Positions 46,989 to 55,989 of a stretch of DNA of 64,000 nt are shown one piece after another (the stretch's first letter is position 1; every line of letters begins with the position of its first letter). The notes beneath the pieces are model-generated. The model had not been told where the DNA came from, did not search any database, and was given only the letters and a program-made list of their open reading frames with translations. Position numbers and translations under genes: made by a program. The stretch comes from Burkholderia sp. PAMC 26561 (GTDB lineage Bacteria > Pseudomonadota > Gammaproteobacteria > Burkholderiales > Burkholderiaceae), in assembly GCF_001557535.2 (NCBI RefSeq), contig NZ_CP014309.1, positions 682,001 through 746,000 of the forward strand, read 5' to 3'.

Positions 46989-47075
46989 TGAAGTCTTCCA
47001 GTTGAGCGCGCGAGTGTGACGCCCCGATCGTATTAACGGAGCGCGAGCAGAAAACTTGAGCGGTGCCAGCGCTCG

Positions 47076-47513
47076 CTATTCGCGGTCCTGGATGTCGCGA
47101 TACATCGGTGCGAGTTTCGCGAGAAGCTGGTTCTGCGCGTGAAACGGCACGCCGTGCTTGTCCATCGCCTTCTGCAGATTTTCGACCATCGCGTCAAACG
47201 CGGCGCGGTCAATGTTCTGGCCTTCGTGCGCACGCTTCATGGTGCGGCCAGTATAGGTACAGGGTCCGCCAAGCAGCGCGCAGAACTGCTCGACGAGCTT
47301 TTCCTTGATGCGGCGGATCGGCGCGTTCTCGAAGTACGGTGCGGTGCGCGGGTCGGCGAGTAGGTTGGCGTAGAGATCGTCGGTGATGGCGATGAGGCCG
47401 GGCTTCTCGCCGAAGGTCCGGTAGACCGCGTCGTCGGCGTGCGCGGGCGTGGCGAGCATCGCCGCCAGAAGAATCGCGCAGGCGGCGAACACGCGCGTGA
47501 GGATGGCATGCAT
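47076..47513 (-). CDS. Exported group 1 truncated hemoglobin
   Basis: A 145-residue protein: a signal peptide (residues 1-26, AHA before DDAVY) followed by a truncated-globin domain of about 115 residues, with LIAITDDLYANLLADPRTAP and YFEN (Phe61 at the CD1 position), FCALLGGPCTYTGR, and the likely proximal His96 in MKRAHEGQNI. Truncated globins bind O2 and NO; export to the periplasm is unusual. The ATG at 47513 overlaps the DUF3034 stop (TAATG), so translation is coupled. A longer open frame to 47744 would lie in DUF3034 and lacks the signal peptide at its start. Confidence 0.9.
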   Translation of the reverse strand: MHAILTRVFAACAILLAAMLATPAHADDAVYRTFGEKPGLIAITDDLYANLLADPRTAPYFENAPIRRIKEKLVEQFCALLGGPCTYTGRTMKRAHEGQNIDRAAFDAMVENLQKAMDKHGVPFHAQNQLLAKLAPMYRDIQDRE

Positions 47514-48388
47514 TAGAAGCCCGCCTGGAGTGAGAGGTAAGCGCCGCGCTGATTTCTGAACGTGGCGATGTCGCCGAGCGCCACATATGCGAGGGTGAGC
47601 GAGACGTGCTTGGTGGGCGCCCACGCGACGAACGCATCGTAGGCGTTCTGTTCGCGCGCGAAGCCGAGGTTGTCGGGCTTGGCGCGGTATTCGCCGCCGA
47701 TCACGACGGACTTCGACAGCATGTACGCTGCCGACAGTTCCCATTCAGGGTGGTAGGCGTTCGACTTGTCGCCGCCGAAGCCGAGCAGGCCGAACTGGTT
47801 GGCCTTCGTGAAGCGCAGCGTGCCGTTCAGCAGGATGCTTTGCGCGAGCAGCAGCTTGGTCGCCGACAGGTAGAAATCGGTGCCGGAATTGCTGTCGGCG
47901 CCGACCGCTTTGACGATGTCGCCCTGCTCGTTGTGCTTGAACTGGATGCCGACCGCCATTTGCGGGATCCAGGTGTCCTGATCGAGCACGGCGTCGCCGA
48001 AGAGCCGCACCTTCATCCCGGCGATATCCTGGTTGAACTTGAAGCTGGAGCCGAGGCCGAGTGCGGCGCCGGCATCGCGTGTGTCGAAGGTCTGCCGCGC
48101 GACCGACAATTCGACGCGGTTCGCGACGCCGAGCGCGGCGCCATAAGTGGCGAGCGCGAAGTCTTGGGTGCGCAAGTAGGTTCCATACGCACTGCCGCCG
48201 ACCTGCGACGCCGTTCCGTAGCCGCCGATCACTGCCCACGGCGTGAGGCCGCCACCCCCCGCGCCTTCTAATTCGGACACGCCGCCGGTCAGCAGCAACT
48301 TGCCGCCGGTCGCGTCATCGGCGTGAGCTTGGCCGGCGAACGCGACGCAGGCCGCGAACGCGAGACAGTTTGATCGTTTTGACACCAT
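47513..48388 (-). CDS. DUF3034 family outer-membrane protein
   Basis: A 291-residue protein with a signal peptide (AFAGQAHA, cleavage near residue 23) and alternating beta-strand pattern ending GAYLSLQAGF; the terminal Phe is the usual mark of an outer-membrane beta-barrel. Family signatures include GKLLLTGGVSELEGAGGGGL and TPWAVIGGYG. Function of DUF3034 is not established. It is the first gene of a four-gene minus-strand operon with a globin, a cupredoxin-like protein and a GGDEF-EAL enzyme, so a link to gas, heme or copper handling at the envelope is inferred. Confidence 0.88.
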   Translation of the reverse strand: MVSKRSNCLAFAACVAFAGQAHADDATGGKLLLTGGVSELEGAGGGGLTPWAVIGGYGTASQVGGSAYGTYLRTQDFALATYGAALGVANRVELSVARQTFDTRDAGAALGLGSSFKFNQDIAGMKVRLFGDAVLDQDTWIPQMAVGIQFKHNEQGDIVKAVGADSNSGTDFYLSATKLLLAQSILLNGTLRFTKANQFGLLGFGGDKSNAYHPEWELSAAYMLSKSVVIGGEYRAKPDNLGFAREQNAYDAFVAWAPTKHVSLTLAYVALGDIATFRNQRGAYLSLQAGF

Positions 48389-48834
48389 GCTTTCACGTGC
48401 GCCTCGTGCGGAAGCGTCCGGCCGTTGTATGTAAGTCTCTCTTTACGGCACAAATCGCGTTCTCTTAAGTCGGCTTTGTCAAACTGTTAGGAGTGGTACG
48501 GCATGATGGCGGGTGTGACTATAGACAGAAAGTGATCGACGGATTTGGGTGACTTCGGCGATTCGCATCAAGCGAATCGAGCTGTGCGCTGTTTGCGAGA
48601 AAGTGAAGCGCGCAGGAGATGCCGCTTGAGCGCGATATGTCAGACCAAAATTAGGCGTTAAGCACAGATGACGCCCATGATCGTTATTGCGCCTCTCTCA
48701 GCGCGCGTTTTGATATTTGTGGCTATGCCTCAAACTGTCCGCTGTCGTAGCATCTGTCGACCAAGCCACTGACGCGCCTCTACCTCCGCACGCTCGGTGT
48801 GAAGCATTGAGCAGCATCAGCGCTCTTCAGTACG
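48389..48834. other. Promoter region of the DUF3034 operon
   Basis: 446 bases with no gene. It should contain the operon promoter (minus strand), but no clear consensus boxes or operator stand out. Confidence 0.4.
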
Positions 48835-49398
48835 TCAATCCGCCACCCGGTTCCTGCCTGCCGCCTTTGCCGCATATAGTGACTTGTCTGCAGCGGCGAG
48901 CAGGTCGTGCATCGACGCTAACGCGTGCGATAAGGACGCGCAACCAAGACTGACGGTCACTACCTGCTCACCCACGGCGGTATCGATCCGGCTGGCTTCG
49001 ATGGTCGCGCGGATGCGTTCTGCGATCAGCGCCGCGCCATCCGCCGACGTACCGGGCAGCATCAGGCAAAACTCCTCCCCTCCGAGGCGCGCAATCACAT
49101 CGATAGAGCGAAGGGAACGCCTCGCCTCCGCGACAATTCTTTCCAGGACCTTATCGCCTGCCTGGTGCCCTGCTGTATCGTTGATTTTCTTGAAGTGATC
49201 CGCATCGATCATTACAAACGAAAGCGATTTGCCCGACCGCTTCGACCGGGCAACTTCCTTCTCTGCGACCTTGAAAAAATGGGCGCGATTCATCGCTCCG
49301 GTCAGATGATCGGTCGTCAAAAGACGCGTGAGCTCGTCGCTGCTGATTTTCCTTTCCGATACGTCGCGCAGAACAACCGGTTTCCGAACGGCTTCCAA
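48835..49398 (-). pseudogene. Diguanylate cyclase (PAS-GGDEF), 5' end cut by IS110
   Basis: 187 codons remain. Residues 1-15 (RKPVVLRDVSERK) are the last strand of a PAS domain, followed by a complete GGDEF domain: TTDHLTGAMNRAHFF, FVMIDADHFKKINDTAGHQA, and the active site RLGGEEF. The reading enters IS110 sequence at about 49398, so the sensor part is missing. The catalytic domain could still be made if transcription and a start codon come from the IS, but an unregulated or silent fragment is likely. Confidence 0.82.
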
Positions 49399-49403
49399 CG
49401 GCG

Positions 49404-49901
49404 CTCATCGATACGCTACGGGAGCAATGGGCAGCGTTATCGAAGATTGACGAACAGGTTTCCACGATCGAGCGTCGCCTCAAACAAGCGGCACTTAACG
49501 ACAACAACGTTAGAGCAATCACTGCGATTCCAGGCGTTGGCATCTTGACAGCCACCGCGGCTATCGCGTCGATGGGCGACGTAGGTGCGTTTCGATCGGG
49601 CCGTGAATTCGCCGCGTGGGTCGGTCTGGTCCCTAAGCAAAACGGTTCCGGGGGTAAGGTTACGCTTGGAAGAATTAGCAGACGTGGTGATACTTACTTG
49701 CGAACTTTATTAATTCACGGGGCAAGAAGTGTGCTGTACCGATTCAAGCAGCCTAACTCGTGGTTAGAAGAAATTAAGAAGCGGAGACCGCCAAACGTCG
49801 TGGTGGTCGCAATAGCAAACAAAATGGCGAGGACAATCTGGGCCGTTCTAAGTCACGGCCAGCCGTACGAGCCAGGGCACGTCAGTATTGAACCTGCCTA
49901 A
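49404..49901 (+). pseudogene. IS110-family transposase, C-terminal fragment
   Basis: The frame open from 49404 encodes the transposase_20 half of an IS110 protein: LIDTLREQWAALSKIDEQ, AITAIPGVGILTATAAIAS, the conserved FAAWVGLVPKQNGSGGKV and ISRRGDTYLRTLLIHGARS. The N-terminal DEDD catalytic half is missing. Its left edge is the break in the GGDEF gene, so the insertion was followed by a deletion. Confidence 0.88.
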
Positions 49902-50166
49902 TCACTATCCGTTCTTACGACGGCGTTCGTCCAGGCAGGATCAAAGGTTGCGTTGGCAGTCGAAAGCGATGACAAAATAGGTCGGACCGGTACTCGCCAA
50001 ACCTGAATGCGCATACGAGCTTGCAGCTCGTTTGATCAAAGAGGCGTGAGTAAGCGGATTTCATCGAGGCCCACAGTGCGCGCCTAGCGCTGTAGCAAGG
50101 CTGATGGTATGGACTCCCGCCCCCTCCGGGGCGACACTGACCGCACCAACTCCTGGGAGAACGTCA

Positions 50167-51179
50167 ATGCCTACGCTTACCATCGGTCTAGACATCGCAA
50201 AAAACGTGTTTCAGATTCACGGCGTTGATCGCCACGGGAAAGTGGTCATTCAGCGAAAGCTTCGCCGAAGTGACGTGCTGAAGTTCTTCGCAAAACTCGA
50301 ATCTGGTCTGATTGGCATCGAGGCCTGCCACGGATCGCATTTTTGGGCTCGTGAATTGACTGCCTTAGGTCATACGGTCCGGTTGCTACCAACGCAGTAC
50401 GTAAAGCCATTCCTCATCGGCGGCAAAACGATGCGAATGACGCGGCTGCGATCTGTGCAGCAGTCACTCGTGCGGGCATCCACTTTGTCGCGATAAAAAG
50501 CGCGGAACAGCAGTCGCTGCAATCGGTGCATCGCATGCGCCAACGACTGGTCCTGGAGCGTACTGCCAAGTCCAATCAGATCCGAAGCATGTTTGCCGAA
50601 GAGGGTGTGATCTTCCCGATTGGTCTTCCGCAGTTAAAAAAGGGGGTGATGGCGCTGGTCAACGACCCCGATTCCGGCATCACCACTTTGCTAAGACGGC
50701 TTGGATCAATGTACCTTGAGCAACTGAAGGCATTGCAGCAATGGCTCGACGAACTTGCCACCGAGATAGCGGAGATATTCAAAAGCAATGAGGCCTGCCA
50801 GCGGCTCGCTACAGTTCCGGGAATTGGGCCGGTTATTGCGACTGCGCTCGTGAGCAGTGTGGGCGATCCCTCGCAGTTCAAGAATGGGAGACAGTTCGCA
50901 GCCTGGCTGGGGCTAACGCCGATGCAAAGATCGAGTGGAGGCAAAACGCGATTAGGCGGTATCACAAAGCGCGGCGACACTTATCTAAGAACTTTGCTTG
51001 TACAGGGTGCCCGCGCGGTAATGCACTTCGTGAGTCGGCGCAATGACAGTCACAGCCAGTGGATCAAATCCGTTATGCAACGCCGTCACGTGAGCATCGC
51101 GGCGATCGCCCTGGCGAACAAGACGGCGCGCATCGCTTGGGCCATATTGACGGGCAACGGCTGTTTCAGGGCTGCATAG
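50167..51179 (+). pseudogene. IS110-family transposase, one frameshift
   Basis: The start MPTLTIGLDIAKNVFQIHGV carries the first DEDD aspartate. The frame fails near 50429, where a run of A bases is one short (GGCAAAACGAT instead of GGCAAAAACGAT); the shifted frame restores NDANDAAAICAAVTRAGIHF and continues unbroken to 51179 (ATVPGIGPVIATALVSSVGD, FAAWLGLTPMQRSSGGKTRL). With one extra A the protein would be full length, about 337 residues, so this is a recent lesion or a slippage site. No terminal repeats are visible, as usual for IS110. Confidence 0.9.
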
Positions 51180-51799
51180 CAGGCTTCAGATATCGAGTAC
51201 TGTTTCATTTCTTCCGCGATTGCGCAAGAAGCGGCAAGCATGGCGAACCGGTCGGACCGGCGCTTGCAGATCCTGATATATCCGACGGCTGCAGTACGAA
51301 GCCAGAAGGCCGATGAGGAGCAAGCGCGCAGATTTCCATGATGGCTCGTGCGGCAGTAAGCACATCAGAAGCCGAATGTACGGACGCAGTCGTGACCCTC
51401 AAAATGCAAACCGATCTTGCTCATAGGCGGGAGTCCATGTACGGATATACAGCAGCAGTCCATCCACTTGTCAGATTTCGAAACTGCTTCGCAAACGGGA
51501 GGCGTTCATATACATGCGCATGTTCATCCGGTGCGCGGGCATCGTCTCTCCGGCCAAAGCCGGCGAGCATAACCCGCGTGATTGATGTCATGCGCAACGC
51601 CAATCCTGCTGTCTGGTCCGCTCGGTCACGTTCCCGAAACGGCCGGTCACGTTGCCGTAATCGCCGGTCACGATCCCGAAACGGCCGGTCACCTTCATCC
51701 GAAATACGCACAATGGACCCTAGCCAAACCGCACACCGCTGAAACAGTTGCGCTCATGCGTTGGGACATGAAGTCACCCGGAACACGCGAGGAATGTTT
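51180..51799. other. Intergenic with IS21-end relic
   Basis: Apart from the 21-bp repeats at 51623-51710, I see no gene. Plus-strand frames at 51338-51742 and 51582-51896 are made by the repeats and are not credible genes. Confidence 0.45.
51623..51710. repeat. Four 21-bp tandem repeats, end of a lost IS21 element
   Basis: CGGTCACG recurs at exactly 21-base steps (51623, 51644, 51665, 51686), each followed by a GA/TT-rich part (CCCGAAACGGC type). The array ends AATACGCA at 51710; reversed this is TGCGTATT, the same start as the left end of the intact IS21 here. Such spaced terminal repeats are the IstA-binding ends of IS21 elements; no istA or istB remains beside it. Confidence 0.65.
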
Positions 51800-54142
51800 T
51801 CATATCGAGAACGTAGGCCTGCGTGCGTCTACGCGCGCTCTGAGCAGGGCAGATATTTCCACAGTCGGAAGCGGCCTGCACAGCAAGAACCCCTGAAGAC
51901 GATTGCAGCCCATAGAAGCGAGCGCCGCCATTTGCTCTTGCGTCTCTACGCCTTCGGCGACAACGTCGAGTTCAAGATTCTTCGCCAGTAAAACAATGCT
52001 TCGCAAGATCGACATTGTCCTGGGTTTTTGCAACATCCGCATCACGAATGAGCGGTCAATTTTCAGCGTGTCGATCGGGTAGCGGTCCAAGTACGCCAAA
52101 GAAGAATAACCGGTGCCGAAGTCATCCAAGGCGATGCGCACTCCCTTGCTCCTTAGCGCCACGAACATCGCCTCCGTTGATGGCGAATCATCAAGCAAAA
52201 CGCCTTCGGTGATTTCAATCTGCAAATCTGAAAGGGTAAATCCGGCAGCGTCAGTGACGTGAACCAGATTGCGAAGAAAGGAGGGTTCACGAAGCTCAAG
52301 TGCGGAAACGTTGACATTTAAATGCAACGATAGCTCGGGGAATTCGCGCTGCCATATACCCACCTGAGCAACGGCGGTTTTAAGCACCCACCGATCGATC
52401 GCACCGACAATCCCGAGCTGTTCGGCAAGAGGTATGAATTTCGCCGGCGACACCTGCCCCCGCCGTTCGTGGGTCCAGCGAACCAGCGCTTCAACCCCAA
52501 TTATGCGGTGCAGAGCCGAGTCGAAGATGGGCTGGTAGTAAACCTCAAATGCGTTCGCTTGCGCGGCCTTCCTCAAATCAGCCTGGAGCGATAAAACCTC
52601 GAGCGCCCGCTCATGCATCGAAGGCTGAAAAAACTCGAAACTCCCGCTACCGCTGTGTTTTGCCGCATACATGGCGGCGTCCGCGTCCCGCAGGACCTCG
52701 CTTGCGCTGGTATATGCTTCCGAGAGTTCAAGGATTCCGATGCTGCACGAAAGAACAAGGTCCCCAGGAAGAAGCGAGAAAGAACGGCAAAGCGCAGCCT
52801 TGATGCCTCTGGCGATTGTTTCCAAGGCGTCGCGACTTTCGCGGCGCTCAACAAAAATGACGAACTCGTCTCCCGCTAAACGCGCGAGCACGTCCGAGGG
52901 ACGCACGCATTGAGCGAGCCGTGTTGCGACCTCGACCAACAATGCATCGCCGACCGCGTGTCCAAAACTGTCATTCACGAGCTTGAACCCGTCGAGGTCC
53001 AGGAAAAAAACAGCGCCGCCGCGATCTTGCCGGCCTTCGCTGCCGACGAGTTTATCGCAGGACCGGAGTGCCGCATCGATCCGTTGCATCACAAAGGCAC
53101 GATTACAAAGCGCGGTGAGTTCGTCATGCGTTGCTGCGTACTCGAGCGCTTGCTGTGCGAGTTGTCGTTCAGCAAGTGACACCGCCAACGCCTCGCGTTC
53201 CTTTTCCGCTGCCTGCGCTCGCAATGCCGCGATTTGCGCCTCTTTGCGCTCGCTCGTATCACGCTGAACCGAAACCCAATGCGTGAACCACCCTGTCTCG
53301 TCAGCGACGGGGACGATACTCAGCTCGACCCAGAAAGGTGTACCGTCCTTTTTGTAGTTCAGCAGTTCAATCTCGATCGGGCGCCACGCCTGCAATGCCG
53401 CTTTGAGCGTGGCGAGCGCTTTACGATCCGTGGCAGGCCCATGAAGAATTCGAGGCGTACGACCCAAGACGTCCGATTCGGTGTATCCGGTGGTCCTCGT
53501 GAAGGCCGGATTGCAATAAACAATGCGCGGCCCTGGTAGCGTAATCGGTTCAGCTTCCGTAATGAGTATCGAATCGCGTGCATTGACGACGGCGGATTCG
53601 AGCAGTCTCAGCCGCTCGGTTGATCGCGCGTTCTCGCTCACCAGTTGCTGGGGCTGCGCAGCATCAACAATCGCTCGTTGAGACGCCGACTGTTGATTGG
53701 CTACCACTATTTGTGCCCCGATCGTCCCCAAAACAAAGTGTTGAGCAGCGCTCAGCCTTCCCCGCGCGGCTAACGATCCTAGAATGAGCTGGCCGTCAAA
53801 GGCACCGTCGGCGTCTACCAGGGGCACGACCACAACAAAGCGGGCAACTACACCTGCAGAGGTCGATTCGTCGGTGCGTGAGGGCCAGCCATCGATACCT
53901 GCCTCAGTCTCGAGAACAAACGGTTGGCACTCTTTGGCTTGAATTCGGTCAAGAAACGTAAACCCACAGCCGAACGAGTAGTTGTCGGCATCCCCCAAAT
54001 GCGCGGCTACGACAAGGCCTTCCGTTGTCGCACGATACAGAACACCTAACTCGCAATCCGCGGCCCGCGCAGCAGCGGTGAGTAGCCGATTAAATATCAA
54101 CGGTACATTGTTGGCCTTTACTTCCTCGTTTTTGGAGCCCAT
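51800..54142 (-). CDS. GAF-PAS-GGDEF-EAL protein with AGDEF cyclase motif
   Basis: A 780-residue soluble c-di-GMP protein. GAF (about 10-150), PAS (185-300; CNPAFTRTTGYTESDVLGRT then TSERKEAQ), a coiled linker, GGDEF (330-500) and EAL (515-770). The cyclase motif is RLAGDEF (421-427), with Ala for the first Gly, and an I-site RPSD lies five residues before; AGDEF enzymes can be active or only GTP-binding. The EAL domain keeps EAL (551-553), the TEG glutamate, DDFGTGYSS (673-681), Lys and EGVE (730-733), so phosphodiesterase activity is likely. No membrane helices, so the signal is cytoplasmic. Confidence 0.93.
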   Translation of the reverse strand: MGSKNEEVKANNVPLIFNRLLTAAARAADCELGVLYRATTEGLVVAAHLGDADNYSFGCGFTFLDRIQAKECQPFVLETEAGIDGWPSRTDESTSAGVVARFVVVVPLVDADGAFDGQLILGSLAARGRLSAAQHFVLGTIGAQIVVANQQSASQRAIVDAAQPQQLVSENARSTERLRLLESAVVNARDSILITEAEPITLPGPRIVYCNPAFTRTTGYTESDVLGRTPRILHGPATDRKALATLKAALQAWRPIEIELLNYKKDGTPFWVELSIVPVADETGWFTHWVSVQRDTSERKEAQIAALRAQAAEKEREALAVSLAERQLAQQALEYAATHDELTALCNRAFVMQRIDAALRSCDKLVGSEGRQDRGGAVFFLDLDGFKLVNDSFGHAVGDALLVEVATRLAQCVRPSDVLARLAGDEFVIFVERRESRDALETIARGIKAALCRSFSLLPGDLVLSCSIGILELSEAYTSASEVLRDADAAMYAAKHSGSGSFEFFQPSMHERALEVLSLQADLRKAAQANAFEVYYQPIFDSALHRIIGVEALVRWTHERRGQVSPAKFIPLAEQLGIVGAIDRWVLKTAVAQVGIWQREFPELSLHLNVNVSALELREPSFLRNLVHVTDAAGFTLSDLQIEITEGVLLDDSPSTEAMFVALRSKGVRIALDDFGTGYSSLAYLDRYPIDTLKIDRSFVMRMLQKPRTMSILRSIVLLAKNLELDVVAEGVETQEQMAALASMGCNRLQGFLLCRPLPTVEISALLRARVDARRPTFSI

Positions 54143-54362
54143 TTTCGCCTTTGGTCTAGCTCATCCGGGTTTTCCCGTGAATCGTTCGCGTGTGGGTCCG
54201 TGCCGAGGATCATGGCTTCGCGGTCGCACCTGAATTCCACTTCATTTAATGCTTGAGACGTAAATACGCCGATTTCTCTATTAACGGCCCAATGTCGAGT
54301 TTCTGAAGCTCACCGAAGCATAGCTGTAGCAGCTCGACTCTCGGTGCGACCGATTACGGTCC

Positions 54363-54377
54363 TTTGCCTGGTCGATT
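54363..54377. repeat. Exact 15-bp direct repeat at both ends of the outer IS3
   Basis: TTTGCCTGGTCGATT at 54363-54377 touches the left end of the element; an identical copy at 57454-57468 touches the right end. If this is a target duplication it is far longer than the 3-5 bp usual for IS3. Confidence 0.85.
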
Positions 54378-54444
54378 TGCGGCGCCTCCGGTTTTTTTGG
54401 ACACAGATTTAGGGTAAAACGTGTGTTCCAAACTGGAGTAGTTC

Positions 54445-54834
54445 ATGTTGAAGAAAGCTGATGCGAATGCAGTTGCGCCAGAGTCGTTGGAAGGCGCGCG
54501 TAGCGCGACTGGAAGCGCCTCTGGCACCGCCGAAGTCAAACGCTGGTCGACCGGGCGCAAACGCGGCGTGGTGCTTCGATTGCTGCGCGGCGAACCCGTC
54601 GATGCCGTGTCGCGCGAAGTTGGCGTGACGATCGCCGAGCTTGAATGCTGGCGTGAACAGGCTCTGGCGGGCATGGAGGCAGGCCTGAAGGCACGCACTA
54701 GCGATCCGTTGGAAGCCCGACTCAACGAGGCCGTCCGGCGCGTCGGCGAGCTCACGATGACAATCGAGATTTTGAACAAGGAACGCGAGCGGCAGGCCCG
54801 TCGCCCTTTGAGCGCTCGGAGATCATCGACATGA
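54445..54834 (+). CDS. IS3-family OrfA (outer element)
   Basis: A 129-residue OrfA. The central helix-turn-helix is KRGVVLRLLRGEPVDAVSRE leading into GVTIAELECWREQALAG, followed by a leucine-zipper-like helix (EARLNEAVRRVGELTMTIEI). It binds the IS ends and regulates transposition. Its stop overlaps the orfB ATG at 54831 (ATGA). Confidence 0.88.
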   Translation: MLKKADANAVAPESLEGARSATGSASGTAEVKRWSTGRKRGVVLRLLRGEPVDAVSREVGVTIAELECWREQALAGMEAGLKARTSDPLEARLNEAVRRVGELTMTIEILNKERERQARRPLSARRSST

Positions 54835-54909
54835 GCCACGAGATCTCCGTGAGCGTCGGCAAGCCCTTTGCGGTAGATTTCAAGCTAGATGTCGCCTCAA
54901 CGATTAGAT

Positions 54910-55989
54910 TTAGGCGGCTTTTTGCTCCTGTCGGTGGTCGCGTTTGATGGGTTCGAAGTTGTCTATCTGATCGGGATTCAGATGGACCGTTTTTACGCGC
55001 TTCCAGTTTCGAGTGGGGCCTTTCCATCGTAGCGGGTTGCGCTGCTTTGCCGCCTCGTAGAGCATCGCGCGGCGATCGAGGATCTGCTGGTCGAGGTTGG
55101 CGTGCCGTTGGGCAGGCGTGACGAAACGGATCGCGCTGTGACGATGTTCGTGGTTATACCAGCGCACCAACACGGTGACCCAAGCGCGCGCGGCAAATAG
55201 AGTGTCGAACGCCTGCAGAGGATAGGCCGGCCGATACTTCAGTGTTTTGAACAACGATTCCGAGAACGGGTTGTCGTTGCTCACGCCCGGTCGACTCAAT
55301 GACGGCATGACACCCAGAGCCTGCAGGGTGGCGAGCATCGTGGCACCCTTCATTGGGCCGCCGTTATCCGAATGCAAAATCACCTGACCCGGTTTGATCG
55401 CTTCACGTGCACATAGGTCCTTCAGAAGCTCGCTGGCCTGGGCGCTGCTCTCTTCAGCGTAGACCTGCCAGCCGACGACCATCCGACTGAATACGTCCAT
55501 GAACAGATAGAGATAGAAATACTGCCCGCGAACTGTCGTCGGCAGGTAAGTGATATCCCAGCTGAACAATTGATTGGGCTCGTCGGCACAAACTGCGCGA
55601 GGCTTGCTGCGGGCGCGCGCTGGTTGTTCACTGCGCCGATGAGCAAGCTGTTTCTCTTCACGCAGCACCCGGTAGAACGTCGATTCTGAGGCGATGTAGC
55701 GGCCCTGGTCGGCCAATCGAGGGACGATTTGGCTCGGTGGCAGATGAGCGAATTCGACAGAGTTGGCCACCGCCAGCAGTTCAGCGCGCTCATCGGTCGA
55801 CAGCTTGTGAACAGCATCATGATGGCGTAAGGCGCGCCCATCCACTGCTTCAGGACCGCCGCCTTGCCAGCGCTGCACGGTGCGCGCGCTTAGCCCGAGC
55901 ACAGCACATGCGCGTGCCTGACGAGCCCCGGCTGTAGTCGCCTTGCCGATCAGCTCCTGCAATGTCGCACGCTCTTCGGGGGAGCTCAT
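54910..55989 (-). CDS. IS3-family OrfB transposase (nested element)
   Basis: A 359-residue OrfB with rve-type DDE core: Asp in FSWDITYLPTTVRGQYF, Asp in VILHSDNGGPMKGATM, Glu in NPFSESLFKTLKYRPAYP. The N-terminal region (CAVLGLSARTVQRWQGGG) is a helix-turn-helix. The ATG at 55989 overlaps the orfA stop (ATGA), so expression is by translational coupling or frameshift; a longer open frame back to 56181 runs through orfA in another frame. Confidence 0.92.
   Translation of the reverse strand: MSSPEERATLQELIGKATTAGARQARACAVLGLSARTVQRWQGGGPEAVDGRALRHHDAVHKLSTDERAELLAVANSVEFAHLPPSQIVPRLADQGRYIASESTFYRVLREEKQLAHRRSEQPARARSKPRAVCADEPNQLFSWDITYLPTTVRGQYFYLYLFMDVFSRMVVGWQVYAEESSAQASELLKDLCAREAIKPGQVILHSDNGGPMKGATMLATLQALGVMPSLSRPGVSNDNPFSESLFKTLKYRPAYPLQAFDTLFAARAWVTVLVRWYNHEHRHSAIRFVTPAQRHANLDQQILDRRAMLYEAAKQRNPLRWKGPTRNWKRVKTVHLNPDQIDNFEPIKRDHRQEQKAA

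Noticed and set aside
51623..51710. Regularly spaced repeats as a possible CRISPR array
   Set aside because: The period is only 21 bases, leaving no spacer of normal length, and no cas gene is present. IS21 terminal repeats explain it better.
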